In this document: piece by piece, positions 1 through 9,293 of the stretch
Layout of the letters: the number at the start of each line of letters is the position of its first letter
Position numbering within the stretch: position 1 is the stretch's first letter
Source: Streptomyces mobaraensis
Lineage (GTDB): Bacteria; Actinomycetota; Actinomycetes; Streptomycetales; Streptomycetaceae
NCBI RefSeq assembly: GCF_020099395.1
Contig: NZ_CP083590.1
Span: 3,224,001-3,288,000, forward strand
DNA length: 64,000 bases
Direction of reading: 5' to 3'
Made by a program: the position numbers and the translations under genes
The notes under the pieces: model-generated
The model's input: the letters and a program-made list of their open reading frames with translations, nothing else
Database searches by the model: none
Told to the model about the DNA's origin: nothing

Positions 1-199
1 CGAGCGCCCCTGACAGGGTTCCGTCATGGTCCGAACGGGCGATACGGCACTGTCCGGTGGGCATCCTGATGTTGCGGAGGGCAGGGACGGCTCCGGGAGC
101 ACCGGGCCGCCTTTCCCACCCCTCCCCATCCATTCGGTTTTCCCCGCAGCGCCCGGGACGGCCCGGAAGCGCGCTCGGAGTGTTCGAGGAGTGAGGACG

Positions 200-1477
200 A
201 TGACGATGATGACGACGACAAACGCGAATGGCACGGCCCCCGCCCCCGCCCACGGCATCGCCGACCCCGGCGCATACGGCTGGGGGGTCTTCCACGAACG
301 GCACCCCGTCCTCGTCCGGCGGCTGTGCGAGGGCAATCCGTACGGGCCGGAGCAGCGGGCCCGTCTCGACGCCCTGCTGGACGAGTCCCGCACGGGCAGG
401 GTCCGGCCGCCGGCGCCGGAGACGGCCGCGGCCGCTCCGTGGGCGGCCCGGGACCGGCGCCGCTTCGGCCGGCCGTGGAGCGAGGCGCCGTTCCTGTGGG
501 CGGAGAGCTACTTCTACCTACGCCTGCTGGAGTGCGTCGACCACTTCTCCCCCGGCCCCTGGCAGGGGGTCGATCCGTTCGCGCCCATGAAGAGCGCCGA
601 ACTGGCCGATCCCGGGCTGGAGTCCGATACCGGCTGGCTGGACGGGCTCGCCGGCGCGCCGCCCGACGAGGCGTTCCGCGCCCTGGTCCTGGCCTCCCTC
701 TACGGCAACCGCGCCGACCTCGGGTTCCGGCTGGTCCAGGCGGTCGCCGACCCCACGGAAGGTGACTCGGCGAACGGCGATCCCTCGGATCCCTCGGATC
801 CCTCGGACGGCGATCCCTCGGGCGGTCCGGGAGCCTCCGGCATCCCCTTGCTCGCGGACGACATCGAGGCCCTGTGGAAGCACGTCAGCCGCCGCCCACC
901 GGGCGACGTCCACATGATCCTCGACAACGCGGGCCGGGAGCTCCTCGCCGACCTGCTCCTCGCGGACCACCTGCTGACGACCGGACGCGCGACGTCCGTG
1001 GTGCTGCACGTCAAACCGCGGCCGTACTACGTCTCCGACGCCACGGCCTCGGACGTCCGGGACTGCCTGGTGCGCATGGCCGGCTTCGGGAACGAGGCGG
1101 GCCGGGCGGCCCGGCGCCTCCGGGAGGCCGCCGCCACCGGCCGGCTCCGGCAGGCCACCCACGACTTCTTCTGCTCGCCCCTCGAATTCGCCGGCATGCC
1201 CGCCGATCTCCGCGCCGGCCTCGCCTCGGCCGGCCTGTGCGTGTACAAGGGCGATCTCAACTACCGGCGCCTGGTGGGCGACCGCGCCTGGCCGGCGGAC
1301 CGCCCGTTCGCCGACGCCGTGGCCGGCGTGCCCGGGTCGCTCGTCGCGCTCCGCACCCTGAAGTCCGAGGTGGCGGTGGGTCTCCCGAGGGAGACCGCGG
1401 ACCGGCTGGACACCGCACGGCCGGGCTGGCGCACGGACGGTTCGCAGGCCCTCGTCCAGACACGGCTGCGGCCGTGA
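200..1477 (+). CDS. DUF89 / ARMT1-like family protein
   Basis: A 425-residue protein of the DUF89 (ARMT1-like) fold, metal-dependent phosphatases thought to act in metabolite damage control. The C-terminal half carries the family signatures: an LDNAGRELLADLLLADHLL block, a VKPRPYYVSD block and KGDLNYRRL near the C-terminus; the Asp and Asn residues in these bind metal and phosphate in studied members. A Ser/Asp/Pro/Gly low-complexity insert, coded by short GATCCCTCG repeats near 780-820, interrupts the middle. The ATG at 200 is chosen because GAGGAG lies 8 nt upstream; an upstream in-frame extension lacks a ribosome site. The substrate cannot be told from sequence. Confidence 0.85.
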   Translation: MTMMTTTNANGTAPAPAHGIADPGAYGWGVFHERHPVLVRRLCEGNPYGPEQRARLDALLDESRTGRVRPPAPETAAAAPWAARDRRRFGRPWSEAPFLWAESYFYLRLLECVDHFSPGPWQGVDPFAPMKSAELADPGLESDTGWLDGLAGAPPDEAFRALVLASLYGNRADLGFRLVQAVADPTEGDSANGDPSDPSDPSDGDPSGGPGASGIPLLADDIEALWKHVSRRPPGDVHMILDNAGRELLADLLLADHLLTTGRATSVVLHVKPRPYYVSDATASDVRDCLVRMAGFGNEAGRAARRLREAAATGRLRQATHDFFCSPLEFAGMPADLRAGLASAGLCVYKGDLNYRRLVGDRAWPADRPFADAVAGVPGSLVALRTLKSEVAVGLPRETADRLDTARPGWRTDGSQALVQTRLRP

Positions 1478-1540
1478 ACGGGACGGGCGGAGGGCGTTCG
1501 CGCCCGTGGAGGCGGGAGCCTCGCGGCCGGCACGCCCGAC

Positions 1541-1630
1541 GGAGCCGGTGGGGCCGGTGGGGCCGGTGGGGCCGGTGGAGCCGGTGGAGCCGGTGGAGCC
1601 GGTGGAGCCGGTGGAGCCGGTGGAGCCTGC
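1541..1630. repeat. 9-bp tandem repeat between convergent genes
   Basis: Nine copies plus a degenerate tenth of GGRGCCGGT lie between the ends of the DUF89 gene and the convergent LacI gene. All frames through it stay open and give Val-Glu-Pro or Gly-Ser-Thr repeats, but no start with a ribosome site or recognisable domain supports a protein. Confidence 0.85.
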
Positions 1631-1695
1631 GAGATCAGTGGAAACGGTGGCGCGGCCTGTGGTGCCCGCGCCGGTGCCGTGGGCCTGGTGGTCCG

Positions 1696-2724
1696 CTACT
1701 CCCCGCCGCACCCGCACGACCGCCGGACGACCAGCGCCGAGGGGAACTGCTTCAGCCGCTCCCGCCGCGTGCCCGCGAACCGCAGGCCGTCGTCCAGCAC
1801 CAGGTCGACGGCCGAGCGGGCCATCGCCTGCCGGTCGGAGGCCACGGTGGTCAGCGGCGGGTCGGTGAGCGCCGCCTCCTTGACGTCGTCGAAGCCGGCG
1901 ACGGCCAGCTCGCCGGGGACGTCGATGCGCAGCTCCCGGGCCGCGCGCAGCACGCCGATGGCCTGGTCGTCGGTGGCGCAGACGACGGCGGGCGGGCGGT
2001 CCGGGCCGGAGAGCAGGTCCAGGGCGACCTTGTAGGCGTCGTAGCGGTTGTAGGGGGCGTGGAAGAGGCGGCCCTCGGTGGACCGGCCGGCCTCGCGCAT
2101 CGCCCGGCGCCAGCCCTCGACGTGGTCGGTGACCGGGTCGCCGACGGCCGGGGTGTGCTCGGTGCCGCCGAGGCAGGCGACGTAGGGGTGGCCGTGCTCC
2201 AGGAGGTGCCGGGTGGCGAGCTGGGCGCCGCCGATGTCGTCCGTCACCACGGCCACGTCGTCGATCGCGTCGGGGCGGCGGTGCATGAGGACCACGCGGG
2301 CGTCCCACGCGTCGATCTCTATGGCGGCGTGCTCGCTCGGGCCCTGGCTGATCAGGATGAGGCCGGAGACCCGCATGCCCAGGAAGGCCCGCAGGTAGTG
2401 CACCTCGCGTTCGTCGAGGTAGTCGGAGTTTCCGACGAGGACCATCTTGCCGCGCTCCGCCGCGGCCTGTTCGACCGCGTGCGCCATCTCCGCGAAGAAG
2501 GGCTGGCGGGCGTCCGGGACGATCAGGCCTATGAGGTCCGTCCGACGGGAGGCCATCGCCTGGGCCACCCGGTCCGGCCGGTAGCCGAGCTCCTTGATCG
2601 CGGCCAGCACCCGCTCCCGCGTCGCCGGTGCCACCGGGCGCGGTCCATTGTTGATGACGTAGCTGACCACCGCGGTGGATGTCCCCGCCAGTCTCGCCAC
2701 ATCGTCCCGCGTCACCTTGGCCAC
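1696..2724 (-). CDS. LacI-family transcriptional regulator
   Basis: A 342-residue LacI/GalR repressor. The N-terminus has the canonical helix-turn-helix and hinge ([20 protein letters not shown], then [20 protein letters not shown]), followed by a periplasmic-binding-protein-like ligand domain ([12 protein letters not shown]-type GFDDV segment near the C-terminus). The effector is not identifiable; sugar or nucleoside control is usual for the family. The GTG at 2724 gives the standard MAKVTRDDV start; another GTG at 2748 directly abuts the glnR stop and is possible. It is transcribed in the same direction as glnR, 24 nt or less downstream of it, so the two are probably co-transcribed. This LacI-glnR pairing is, from memory, conserved in Streptomyces. 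Confidence 0.9.
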   Translation of the reverse strand: MAKVTRDDVARLAGTSTAVVSYVINNGPRPVAPATRERVLAAIKELGYRPDRVAQAMASRRTDLIGLIVPDARQPFFAEMAHAVEQAAAERGKMVLVGNSDYLDEREVHYLRAFLGMRVSGLILISQGPSEHAAIEIDAWDARVVLMHRRPDAIDDVAVVTDDIGGAQLATRHLLEHGHPYVACLGGTEHTPAVGDPVTDHVEGWRRAMREAGRSTEGRLFHAPYNRYDAYKVALDLLSGPDRPPAVVCATDDQAIGVLRAARELRIDVPGELAVAGFDDVKEAALTDPPLTTVASDRQAMARSAVDLVLDDGLRFAGTRRERLKQFPSALVVRRSCGCGGE

Positions 2725-2748
2725 GCGCGGCAGTCTACGCGGGTCCAC

Positions 2749-3552
2749 CTACCGTTTGGCCGGTCGCGGACTCTTTGTTCGGCCGGGGGCCGGCGCCTCC
2801 GCGGCGGGGGTCCGCGCCGGCGGCTCCGCCACCCGTTCGGCCGCCGGAGCGGAAGCGTCCGCCTTCTCGCTCTTGTCCGGTTTCTCCGGCAGCACGAACC
2901 GGTAACCGACGTTCCGGACGGTCCCGATCAGCGACTCGTGCTCGGGCCCGAGCTTCGCCCGCAGCCGCCGCACATGGACGTCCACGGTCCGGGTGCCGCC
3001 GAAATAGTCGTAGCCCCAGACCTCCTGGAGGAGCTGAGCCCTGGTGAAGACCCGGCCCGGGTGCTGGGCCAGGTACTTCAGCAGCTCGAACTCCTTGAAG
3101 GTGAGGTCCAGTACCTGTCCCTTGAGCTTGGCGCTGTACGTCGCCTCGTCCACGGACAGGTCGCCGGTGCGGATCTCCATGGGGCTGTCGTCCGTCGAGA
3201 TCTGCTGCCGGCCCATCGCCAGCCGCAGCCGGGCCTCCACCTCGGCGGGACCGGCGGTGTCGAGGAGGACGTCGTCCACGCCCCAGTCGGCGGTCACGGC
3301 GGCCAGGCCGCCCTCGGTGACGACGAGGAGCAGCGGGCAGCCGGGGCCGGTGGAGCGCAGCAGCTGGCAGAGGCTGCGGATGTGCGGGAGGTCCCGCCGG
3401 CCGTCGATCAGTATGACGTCGGCTCCGGGCACGTCCACCAGCGCGGGGCCCTCGGCGGGAGCGACGCGGACGCTGTGCAGCAGCAGCCCGAGCGCGGGCA
3501 GCACCTCGGCGGAGGGCTGGAGGGCATTGGTCAGCAGCAGAAGGGAGCTCAT
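2749..3552 (-). CDS. glnR: nitrogen regulator GlnR (OmpR-type)
   Basis: A 267-residue OmpR-family protein that I recognise as GlnR, the global activator/repressor of nitrogen assimilation (glnA, amtB, nirB, ureA in Streptomyces). The N-terminal receiver-like domain keeps Asp50 in VILIDGR but lacks the acidic pocket of ordinary receivers, in line with GlnR being an orphan, atypical response regulator. The C-terminal winged helix (about residues 130-225) has [32 protein letters not shown] and the recognition helix [14 protein letters not shown]. The last 40 residues are Ala/Pro/Lys-rich and variable. No histidine kinase gene adjoins it. A downstream LacI gene follows immediately. Confidence 0.96.
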   Translation of the reverse strand: MSSLLLLTNALQPSAEVLPALGLLLHSVRVAPAEGPALVDVPGADVILIDGRRDLPHIRSLCQLLRSTGPGCPLLLVVTEGGLAAVTADWGVDDVLLDTAGPAEVEARLRLAMGRQQISTDDSPMEIRTGDLSVDEATYSAKLKGQVLDLTFKEFELLKYLAQHPGRVFTRAQLLQEVWGYDYFGGTRTVDVHVRRLRAKLGPEHESLIGTVRNVGYRFVLPEKPDKSEKADASAPAAERVAEPPARTPAAEAPAPGRTKSPRPAKR

Positions 3553-3823
3553 CGACGGTCACCCGCCCCGCTGTCCGTCCTCTCCCCCGGCCTGGCGTCG
3601 GTCCTGCCGTTCCTGTCGTGCGCGCTTCGCTCGCCCATGGCGTCGGTTCCTCCTCGGTCCCTGCGACGGGGGTACCACCCAGGCGTGGTGCTGGGGGAGT
3701 GTTCGGGTGCGCGCCCGGAAGCACGCGTGCGCCCGGTCGTCCGCAGGGCGCGCACGGCCGAATGCACAAAAGGACCCGGGGGCGACTCTGCCCGGATCCT
3801 CTCTGCGCAGCAGAATAGCCCAC

Positions 3824-4675
3824 ATGACTTTCCCGGGCGCCGACGACTTTGCCCGACCTTGTGTTTCGTCGATCACTTCGGGTGGTCATCGCATCGTCCT
3901 CTTGACAGCCGACGGAGTGCGGGTGGAGGCCGCCCACCAGCCCGGACCACCGCCGTCCGGGAAGGGCCCGCGGCCCCCGGCCGTCGTGCTCGCGCACGGC
4001 TTCACGGGAGCCCTGGACCGGCCCGCGCTGCGCCGGGCGGCCGGGGTGTTCGCCCAGCACACGGGCGTGATCACGTTCTCGTTCCGGGGACACGGCCGTT
4101 CGGGTGGGCACTCCACCGTCGGCGACCGGGAGGTGCTGGACCTGGCCGCGGCGGTCGGCTGGGCCCGGCGGCTGGGGTACGAGCGGGTGGCGACGGTCGG
4201 CTTCTCGATGGGCGGATCCGTGGCACTGCGCCACGGTGGCCTGTACCTCCCGGAGACCGGCCGAGAGCACGAGGGGCGCACGGGGGCACACGCCGACATG
4301 GTGGTGTCGGTGAGCGCGCCCGCCCGCTGGTTCTACCGGGGGACGGCCCCGATGCGGCGGCTGCACTGGGCGGTGACCCGGCCGGCCGGGCGGGCGGTGG
4401 CCCGCTGGGCGCTGCGCACGCGGGTGCACTCCGGCGAGTGGGATCCGGTGCCGGTGCCGCCGGTGGCGGCGGTGCGGTTGATCGGGCCTCGGCGGGTGCT
4501 GATCGTGCACGGGGATCGGGATCCGTACTTCCCGCTGGAGCATGGGCGGGCGCTCGCGGCGGCCGGGGATCCGGCGGCCACGGAGCTGTGGATCGAACCG
4601 GGGTTCGGCCATGCGGAGGCGGCTGCGCCGGACGGGTTGATGCGGCGGATCGCCCGGTGGGTGGTCGAGGGGTAG
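3824..4675 (+). CDS. alpha/beta hydrolase
   Basis: A 283-residue alpha/beta-hydrolase fold protein. The nucleophile elbow GFSMGG places the catalytic serine near residue 128; VVLAHGFTG gives the oxyanion strand-turn, DRDPYFP holds the probable acid and FGHAE the histidine. It resembles cytosolic esterase or peptidase-like hydrolases; no signal peptide or membrane segment is present. The ATG at 3824 follows a CAGAAT hexamer by 7 nt and has no ribosome site, which suggests a leaderless transcript divergent from glnR. A longer open frame exists upstream but lies over the glnR coding region. The gene ends just before a mirrored dispersed repeat shared with the convergent ABC exporter. Confidence 0.85.
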   Translation: MTFPGADDFARPCVSSITSGGHRIVLLTADGVRVEAAHQPGPPPSGKGPRPPAVVLAHGFTGALDRPALRRAAGVFAQHTGVITFSFRGHGRSGGHSTVGDREVLDLAAAVGWARRLGYERVATVGFSMGGSVALRHGGLYLPETGREHEGRTGAHADMVVSVSAPARWFYRGTAPMRRLHWAVTRPAGRAVARWALRTRVHSGEWDPVPVPPVAAVRLIGPRRVLIVHGDRDPYFPLEHGRALAAAGDPAATELWIEPGFGHAEAAAPDGLMRRIARWVVEG

Positions 4676-4676
4676 G

Positions 4677-4851
4677 AGGCCCCGGTCCCGCCCTCTCACC
4701 GTTTCTTGCGGGGGCCGGCCCCCGCACCCCCGAAACCGCGCTCCGCGCGGTTGTCCTCAAACTCCCCCAGAGGGGGTGCCCCCAGACGGGCTGGAGTGGG
4801 CGCCCTATTCAGCCCGTCCGGCGAAGCCGTGAAAGCGGGGACCGGGGCCCC
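4677..4851. repeat. mirrored dispersed 3'-end repeat, copy 1
   Basis: It fills the whole gap between the stop codons of the hydrolase and the convergent ABC gene. The left arm reads CCCCGGTCCCGCCCTCTC, then a GCGGGGGC hairpin and CGCGCTCCGCGCGG; the right arm returns as CAGCCCGTCCGGCG and GGGACCGGGGC. An extra CCCCCAGAGGGGG hairpin sits in the centre. It probably works as a bidirectional terminator. Confidence 0.85.
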
Positions 4852-6996
4852 CTACGCCTCCTCCGCCACCGGCTGCGCGAACTGTGCCGCGTACAGCCGC
4901 GCGTACGCGCCGTCCGCCGCCAGCAGCGACTCATGATCGCCCTGTTCCACGATCCGCCCGGACTCCATCACGAGGATCAGGTCCGCGTCCCGGATCGTGG
5001 ACAGCCGGTGGGCGATCACGAAGCTGGTGCGGCCGGAGCGCAGTTCGGCCATGGCCTGCTGGATGAGCACCTCGGTGCGGGTGTCCACCGAGCTGGTGGC
5101 CTCGTCCAGGATGAGGATCTCGGGCTCGGCGAGGAACGCCCGCGCGATGGTGATCAGTTGCTTCTCGCCGACGCTGACGTTGCCGCCCTCCTCGTCGATC
5201 ACCGTGTCGTAGCCGTCGGGCAGCGTCCGGACGAAGCGGTCGACGTGGGTGGCCTTGGCCGCCTCGACGATCCGCTCGGTCGAGGCGCCGTCGGCGCCGT
5301 AGGCGATGTTGTCCGCGATGGTGCCGCCGAACAGCCAGGTGTCCTGAAGGACCATGCCGATGTGGGAGCGCAGCTCCTCACGGGAGAGGGTCGCGACGTC
5401 GGTGCCGTCGAGGGTGATCCGGCCGCCGTTCACCTCGTAGAACCGCATCAGCAGGTTGACCAGGGTGGTCTTCCCGGCGCCCGTGGGGCCGACGATGGCG
5501 ACGGTCTGGCCGGGCCGGACGGTGAGGGAGAGGTCCTCGATGAGCGGCTTGTCGGCGTCGTAGCGGAAGGAGACGTTCTCGAACGTGACCTCGCCGCGGA
5601 CCCGGCCGAGCTTCCGCTCGTCGTCGTCCGGGGACTGCTCCTCGGCGTCGAGGAGCTCGAAGACGCGCTCGGCGGAGGCGACGCCGGACTGGACGAGGTT
5701 GGCCATGGAGGCGACCTGCATCAGCGGCTGGCTGAACTGGCGCGAGTACTGGACGAACGCCTGGACGTCGCCGATCGACAGCGAGCCGCTCGCCACCCGC
5801 AGTCCGCCGACGACGGCGACGAGCACGTAGTTGAGGTTGCCGATGAACATCATCGCGGGCTGGATGACGCCGGATATGAACTGCGCCTTGAAGCTGGCCC
5901 GGTAGAGCTCCTCGTTCTCCTTGCGGAAGACCGCGGCGGACTCCTCCTGCCGGCCGAAGACCTTCACCAGCGAGTGGGCCGTGTACATCTCCTCGACGTG
6001 GGCGCTGAGCCGGCCGGTCGACGCCCACTGGGACACGAACTGCGGCTGTGCGCGCTTGCCGACGGCCGTGGCGACGTACACCGAGACGGGAACGGTGATC
6101 AGCGCGACGACGGCCAGCAGCCAGGAGATCCAGAACATCACGGCGAGCACGCCGACCATGGTCAGTACCGAGGCCATCATCTGGCTCAGGGTCTGCTGGA
6201 AGGTCTGGGCGATGTTGTCGATGTCGTTGGTGGCGCGGGACAGGATCTCGCCGCGTTGGTGCTTGTCGAAGTAGCTCAGCGGCAGCCGCGCCAGCTTCTC
6301 CTCGACGTCCTGGCGCAGCCGGAAGACGGTGCGCTGGATGGCGGCGGTGACGACCCGCGCCTGGAGGAACCCGAAGAAGGACGCGGCGACGTAGATCAGC
6401 AGCACCCACAGCAGCACCGTGCCGACGGCGCCGAAGTCGATGCCCTGGCCGGGTGTGAAGTCGACGCCGGACAGGACGTCCGCGATGTTGCCGTGACCGC
6501 TGTGGCGCAGCCCCTCAAGGGCCTGGGCCTTGGTAGTGCCCCCCTGCATCTGCTGTCCGACGACACCGGCGAAGATGAGGTCGGTGGCGTGGCCGAGGAC
6601 CTTGGGGCCGGCCACCGACATGGCGACGCTGGCCACCGCGAGCAGCAGCACGGCCCACAGCATGTGCTTCTCGGGACCCATGCGGGCGAACAGGCGCCGG
6701 CCGGAGCCCTTGAAGTCGGCGGACTTCTCGGTCGGCTGGCCGCCCATGTAGCGGGCGATGCCGGACGCGGGCGCGGGCCCCCGACGGGCCGGGGCGGCCT
6801 TCCCGGGCTGTCCACCGGGTTGCTTCCCGGCCTTCCCCGACTGCTTCCGCGACCGTTTCCCGGGCTGCCCGCCCGGCTGCTGCCGCCCGGACGGCTCCGC
6901 CGGTCCGGCGGCGGACGCCGGTCCGGAGCCCTCGGTGGCCTGCGGTCCGGGCCGCTCGGGCTCCGTCGACCGCTGGGACTTCGCCGGCGTGCTCAC
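4852..6996 (-). CDS. ABC exporter, catalytic half-transporter
   Basis: A 714-residue fused membrane/ATPase half-transporter. About 75 residues of Gln/Gly/Lys/Pro-rich, probably disordered sequence precede six predicted helices and an ATP-binding domain with Walker A GPTGAGKTT, Walker B ILILDEATSSVD with the catalytic Glu, and an intact switch His in FVIAHRLSTI. Its signature is VSVGEKQ instead of LSGGQ. The GTG at 6996 overlaps the upstream partner's stop by 4 nt, so the two are translationally coupled and should form one heterodimer. Substrate unknown; the family exports lipids, drugs or peptides. Confidence 0.92.
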   Translation of the reverse strand: MSTPAKSQRSTEPERPGPQATEGSGPASAAGPAEPSGRQQPGGQPGKRSRKQSGKAGKQPGGQPGKAAPARRGPAPASGIARYMGGQPTEKSADFKGSGRRLFARMGPEKHMLWAVLLLAVASVAMSVAGPKVLGHATDLIFAGVVGQQMQGGTTKAQALEGLRHSGHGNIADVLSGVDFTPGQGIDFGAVGTVLLWVLLIYVAASFFGFLQARVVTAAIQRTVFRLRQDVEEKLARLPLSYFDKHQRGEILSRATNDIDNIAQTFQQTLSQMMASVLTMVGVLAVMFWISWLLAVVALITVPVSVYVATAVGKRAQPQFVSQWASTGRLSAHVEEMYTAHSLVKVFGRQEESAAVFRKENEELYRASFKAQFISGVIQPAMMFIGNLNYVLVAVVGGLRVASGSLSIGDVQAFVQYSRQFSQPLMQVASMANLVQSGVASAERVFELLDAEEQSPDDDERKLGRVRGEVTFENVSFRYDADKPLIEDLSLTVRPGQTVAIVGPTGAGKTTLVNLLMRFYEVNGGRITLDGTDVATLSREELRSHIGMVLQDTWLFGGTIADNIAYGADGASTERIVEAAKATHVDRFVRTLPDGYDTVIDEEGGNVSVGEKQLITIARAFLAEPEILILDEATSSVDTRTEVLIQQAMAELRSGRTSFVIAHRLSTIRDADLILVMESGRIVEQGDHESLLAADGAYARLYAAQFAQPVAEEA

Positions 6997-8726
6997 GCGG
7001 CCTCCTCCTCGGTGAGCTGGGACAGCACGATCTCCCGGTAGGTCTCGTTGGAGGCCATCAGCTCGGTGTGGGTTCCGGTGCCGACGACGCGGCCCTCGTC
7101 CAGGACGACGATCCGGTCGGCGTCGCGGATGGTGGAGACGCGCTGGGCCACGACGAGGACGGTGGCATCCCCGGTCTCCCGGGACAGCGCCGCCCGCAGC
7201 CGGGCGTCGGTGGCGTAGTCGAGCGCGGAGAAGGAGTCGTCGAACAGGTAGATCTCGGGTCGGCGCACCAGGGTGCGGGCGATGGCCAGGCGCTGGCGCT
7301 GGCCGCCGGAGACGTTGGAGCCGCCCTGGGCGATGGGGGCCTCCAGCCCCTCCTCCATGGCCTCGACGAACTCCCGGGCCTGGGCGGTCTCCAGTGCCGC
7401 CCACAGCTCCTCGTCCGTCGCGTCGGGCCGCCCGTAGCGGAGGTTGGAGGCGATGGTGCCGGTGAAGAGGTAGGGCTTCTGCGGGACGAGTCCCACCGTG
7501 CGGGCGATGAGGGCGGGGTCGGCCTCGCGCACGTCCACGCCGCCGATCAGGACCTCGCCCTCGGTGGCGTCGAAGAGCCGGGGGACCAGCCCGAGCAGCG
7601 TGGACTTGCCGCTGCCGGTGGAGCCGATGACGGCGGTGACCTCGCCGGGGCGCGCGACCAGGGAGACGTTCCGGAGGACGGGTTCCTCGGCGCCGGGGTA
7701 GCGGAAGCCGGCGCCGCGCAGTTCGAGGTGGCCGTGCCCGCGCAGCTCGGTGACCGGCGCGGCGGCCGGCACCACGCTGGTGTCGGTGTCGAGGACCTCG
7801 TGGATCCGCTCGGCGCAGACCTCGGCGCGCGGCACCATCATGAACATGAAGGTGGCCATCATGACCGCCATCAGGATCTGCATCAGGTAGCTGAGGAACG
7901 CGGTGAGGGCGCCGATCTCCATGTCGCCGCTGTCGATGCGGTGCCCGCCGAACCACAGCACCGCGACCGAGGCCGCGTTCACGATCAGCATCACGGCCGG
8001 GAACATGACGGCCGCCAGCCGGCCGGAGCGCATCGAGACGTCCATCAGCGCGGTGTTGGCCGCGTGGAAGCGCTCGCGCTCGTGCTTGTCCCGGACGAAC
8101 GCGCGGATGACGCGGATGCCGGCGATCTGCTCGCGGAGGATGCGGTTGACGGTGTCGACCCGCTCCTGCACGTCCTTGAACATCGGTCGCAGCCGCCGGA
8201 CGGTCAGCGAGATGACGACGCCGAGCACGGGCACGATGGCCAGCAGCAGGCCGGACAGCGGCACGTCCTGCTTGAGGGCCATCACGATGCCGCCGAAGCA
8301 CATGATGGGCGCGCCCACCATCAGCGTGAACGACATCAGGACCAGCATCTGGACCTGCTGGACGTCATTGGTGGTCCGTGTGATCAGAGAGGGCGCCCCG
8401 AATCTGCCCACCTCGCGGGACGAGAAGGACTGCACCCGGTCGAAGACCTCCTCGCGCAGGTCCCGGCCGACGCCCATGGCGATGCGCGCGCCGACGTAGA
8501 CCGCGCCGAGCGAGCACACGAGCTGGACGAGGGCCACCGCCGCCATTACCCCGCCGGTGGTGAGGATGTAGCCGGTATCGCCCTTCACCACGCCCTTGTC
8601 GATGATGTCGGCGTTGAGCGTCGGCAGATAGAGCGTCGCGAGGGTTTGGACGAGCTGAAGGAGCACCACCAGCGCCAAGGGGCGGGAGTAGCGCTTCATT
8701 CGGGCTCGGAGTAGGCGTACCAGCAC
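6993..8726 (-). CDS. ABC exporter, degenerate-site half-transporter
   Basis: A 577-residue type IV ABC half-exporter: a six-helix membrane domain (about residues 15-300) and an ATPase domain with Walker A GSTGSGKST and a canonical VSGGQRQ signature. Walker B ends LFDDSFSALD, so the catalytic Glu is Asp, and the switch His is Gln (VVAQRVSTI). Both changes mark the non-hydrolytic site of heterodimeric exporters such as TAP1 or TM287. The GTG at 8726 fits the family's MLxRLLR start and lies 6 nt after a TAGGCT hexamer, so the message is probably leaderless. The partner gene overlaps its stop. Confidence 0.93.
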   Translation of the reverse strand: MLVRLLRARMKRYSRPLALVVLLQLVQTLATLYLPTLNADIIDKGVVKGDTGYILTTGGVMAAVALVQLVCSLGAVYVGARIAMGVGRDLREEVFDRVQSFSSREVGRFGAPSLITRTTNDVQQVQMLVLMSFTLMVGAPIMCFGGIVMALKQDVPLSGLLLAIVPVLGVVISLTVRRLRPMFKDVQERVDTVNRILREQIAGIRVIRAFVRDKHERERFHAANTALMDVSMRSGRLAAVMFPAVMLIVNAASVAVLWFGGHRIDSGDMEIGALTAFLSYLMQILMAVMMATFMFMMVPRAEVCAERIHEVLDTDTSVVPAAAPVTELRGHGHLELRGAGFRYPGAEEPVLRNVSLVARPGEVTAVIGSTGSGKSTLLGLVPRLFDATEGEVLIGGVDVREADPALIARTVGLVPQKPYLFTGTIASNLRYGRPDATDEELWAALETAQAREFVEAMEEGLEAPIAQGGSNVSGGQRQRLAIARTLVRRPEIYLFDDSFSALDYATDARLRAALSRETGDATVLVVAQRVSTIRDADRIVVLDEGRVVGTGTHTELMASNETYREIVLSQLTEEEAA

Positions 8727-8960
8727 ACGAGAAGCCTATGCGAACGCCGTTCGTCCGATCCCCTGGTTTTCGCCGGGGGTTTCACCCCTGATTCCCTGCC
8801 GTCACTGGGGAATCCGCCCCGATTCCCTCCGGGTTCTCCCGGGATTCCGTCCGGATTTCGCGGCCGGGGGCCGGGGGCGGCCCGGTACCCGTCATCATGG
8901 AGGCGGAAGAAACGGCGACGACGCAGCCGATTGCACAGGGAACCGAGACGCGAAAGCGGG

Positions 8961-9272
8961 GTGGCCGTGGCGACCGCAGAAACGGCACGACCGGGGCCGC
9001 CGGGCCGGACGGCGCCGACGGGCACGATCCGGTACTGGGCCGCGGCGAAGGCCGCCGCCGGCACGGCCGAGGAGCCCTACACGGCACCGACGCTCGCCGA
9101 CGCGCTGGCCGCCGCCCGGGAGCGGCACGCGGAGCACCCGGAGTTCGCGCGGGTCCTCGCGCGCTGCTCCTTCCTCGTGGACGGCGACCCGGTCGGCACC
9201 CGCGCGCACACCACGGTCCAGCTGGCCGAGGGCGGCACGGTCGAAGTGCTCCCGCCCTTCGCAGGAGGGTGA
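8961..9272 (+). CDS. MoaD/ThiS-family sulfur carrier
   Basis: A roughly 103-residue beta-grasp protein resembling MoaD, the small subunit of molybdopterin synthase, which carries a thiocarboxylate on its C-terminal glycine. It ends in PPFAGG, the required Gly-Gly tail, and has GTIRYWAAAKAAAG and LARCSFLVDGDPVG strands typical of the family. No other molybdopterin gene is nearby. The start is uncertain: GTG at 8961 or 8967 are likely, and a TTG at 8931 is in frame. Whether it serves molybdopterin, thiamine or another sulfur transfer cannot be decided; the sulfurtransferase 2.8 kb downstream is a conceivable sulfur source. Confidence 0.78.
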   Translation: MAVATAETARPGPPGRTAPTGTIRYWAAAKAAAGTAEEPYTAPTLADALAAARERHAEHPEFARVLARCSFLVDGDPVGTRAHTTVQLAEGGTVEVLPPFAGG

Positions 9273-9293
9273 CACCGGCACGATGAGGGCACG

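Noticed and set aside
1506..1868. Val-Glu-Pro repeat protein, or a Gly-Ser-Thr collagen-like protein on the other strand
   Set aside because: Both are translations of the 9-bp array between convergent genes; no ribosome site, and each frame runs into an established gene.
874..7041. A single plus-strand open frame of 2055 codons
   Set aside because: It runs antisense or out of frame through the DUF89, LacI, GlnR, hydrolase and ABC genes; residue content is the shadow pattern of high-GC DNA and it holds no domain.
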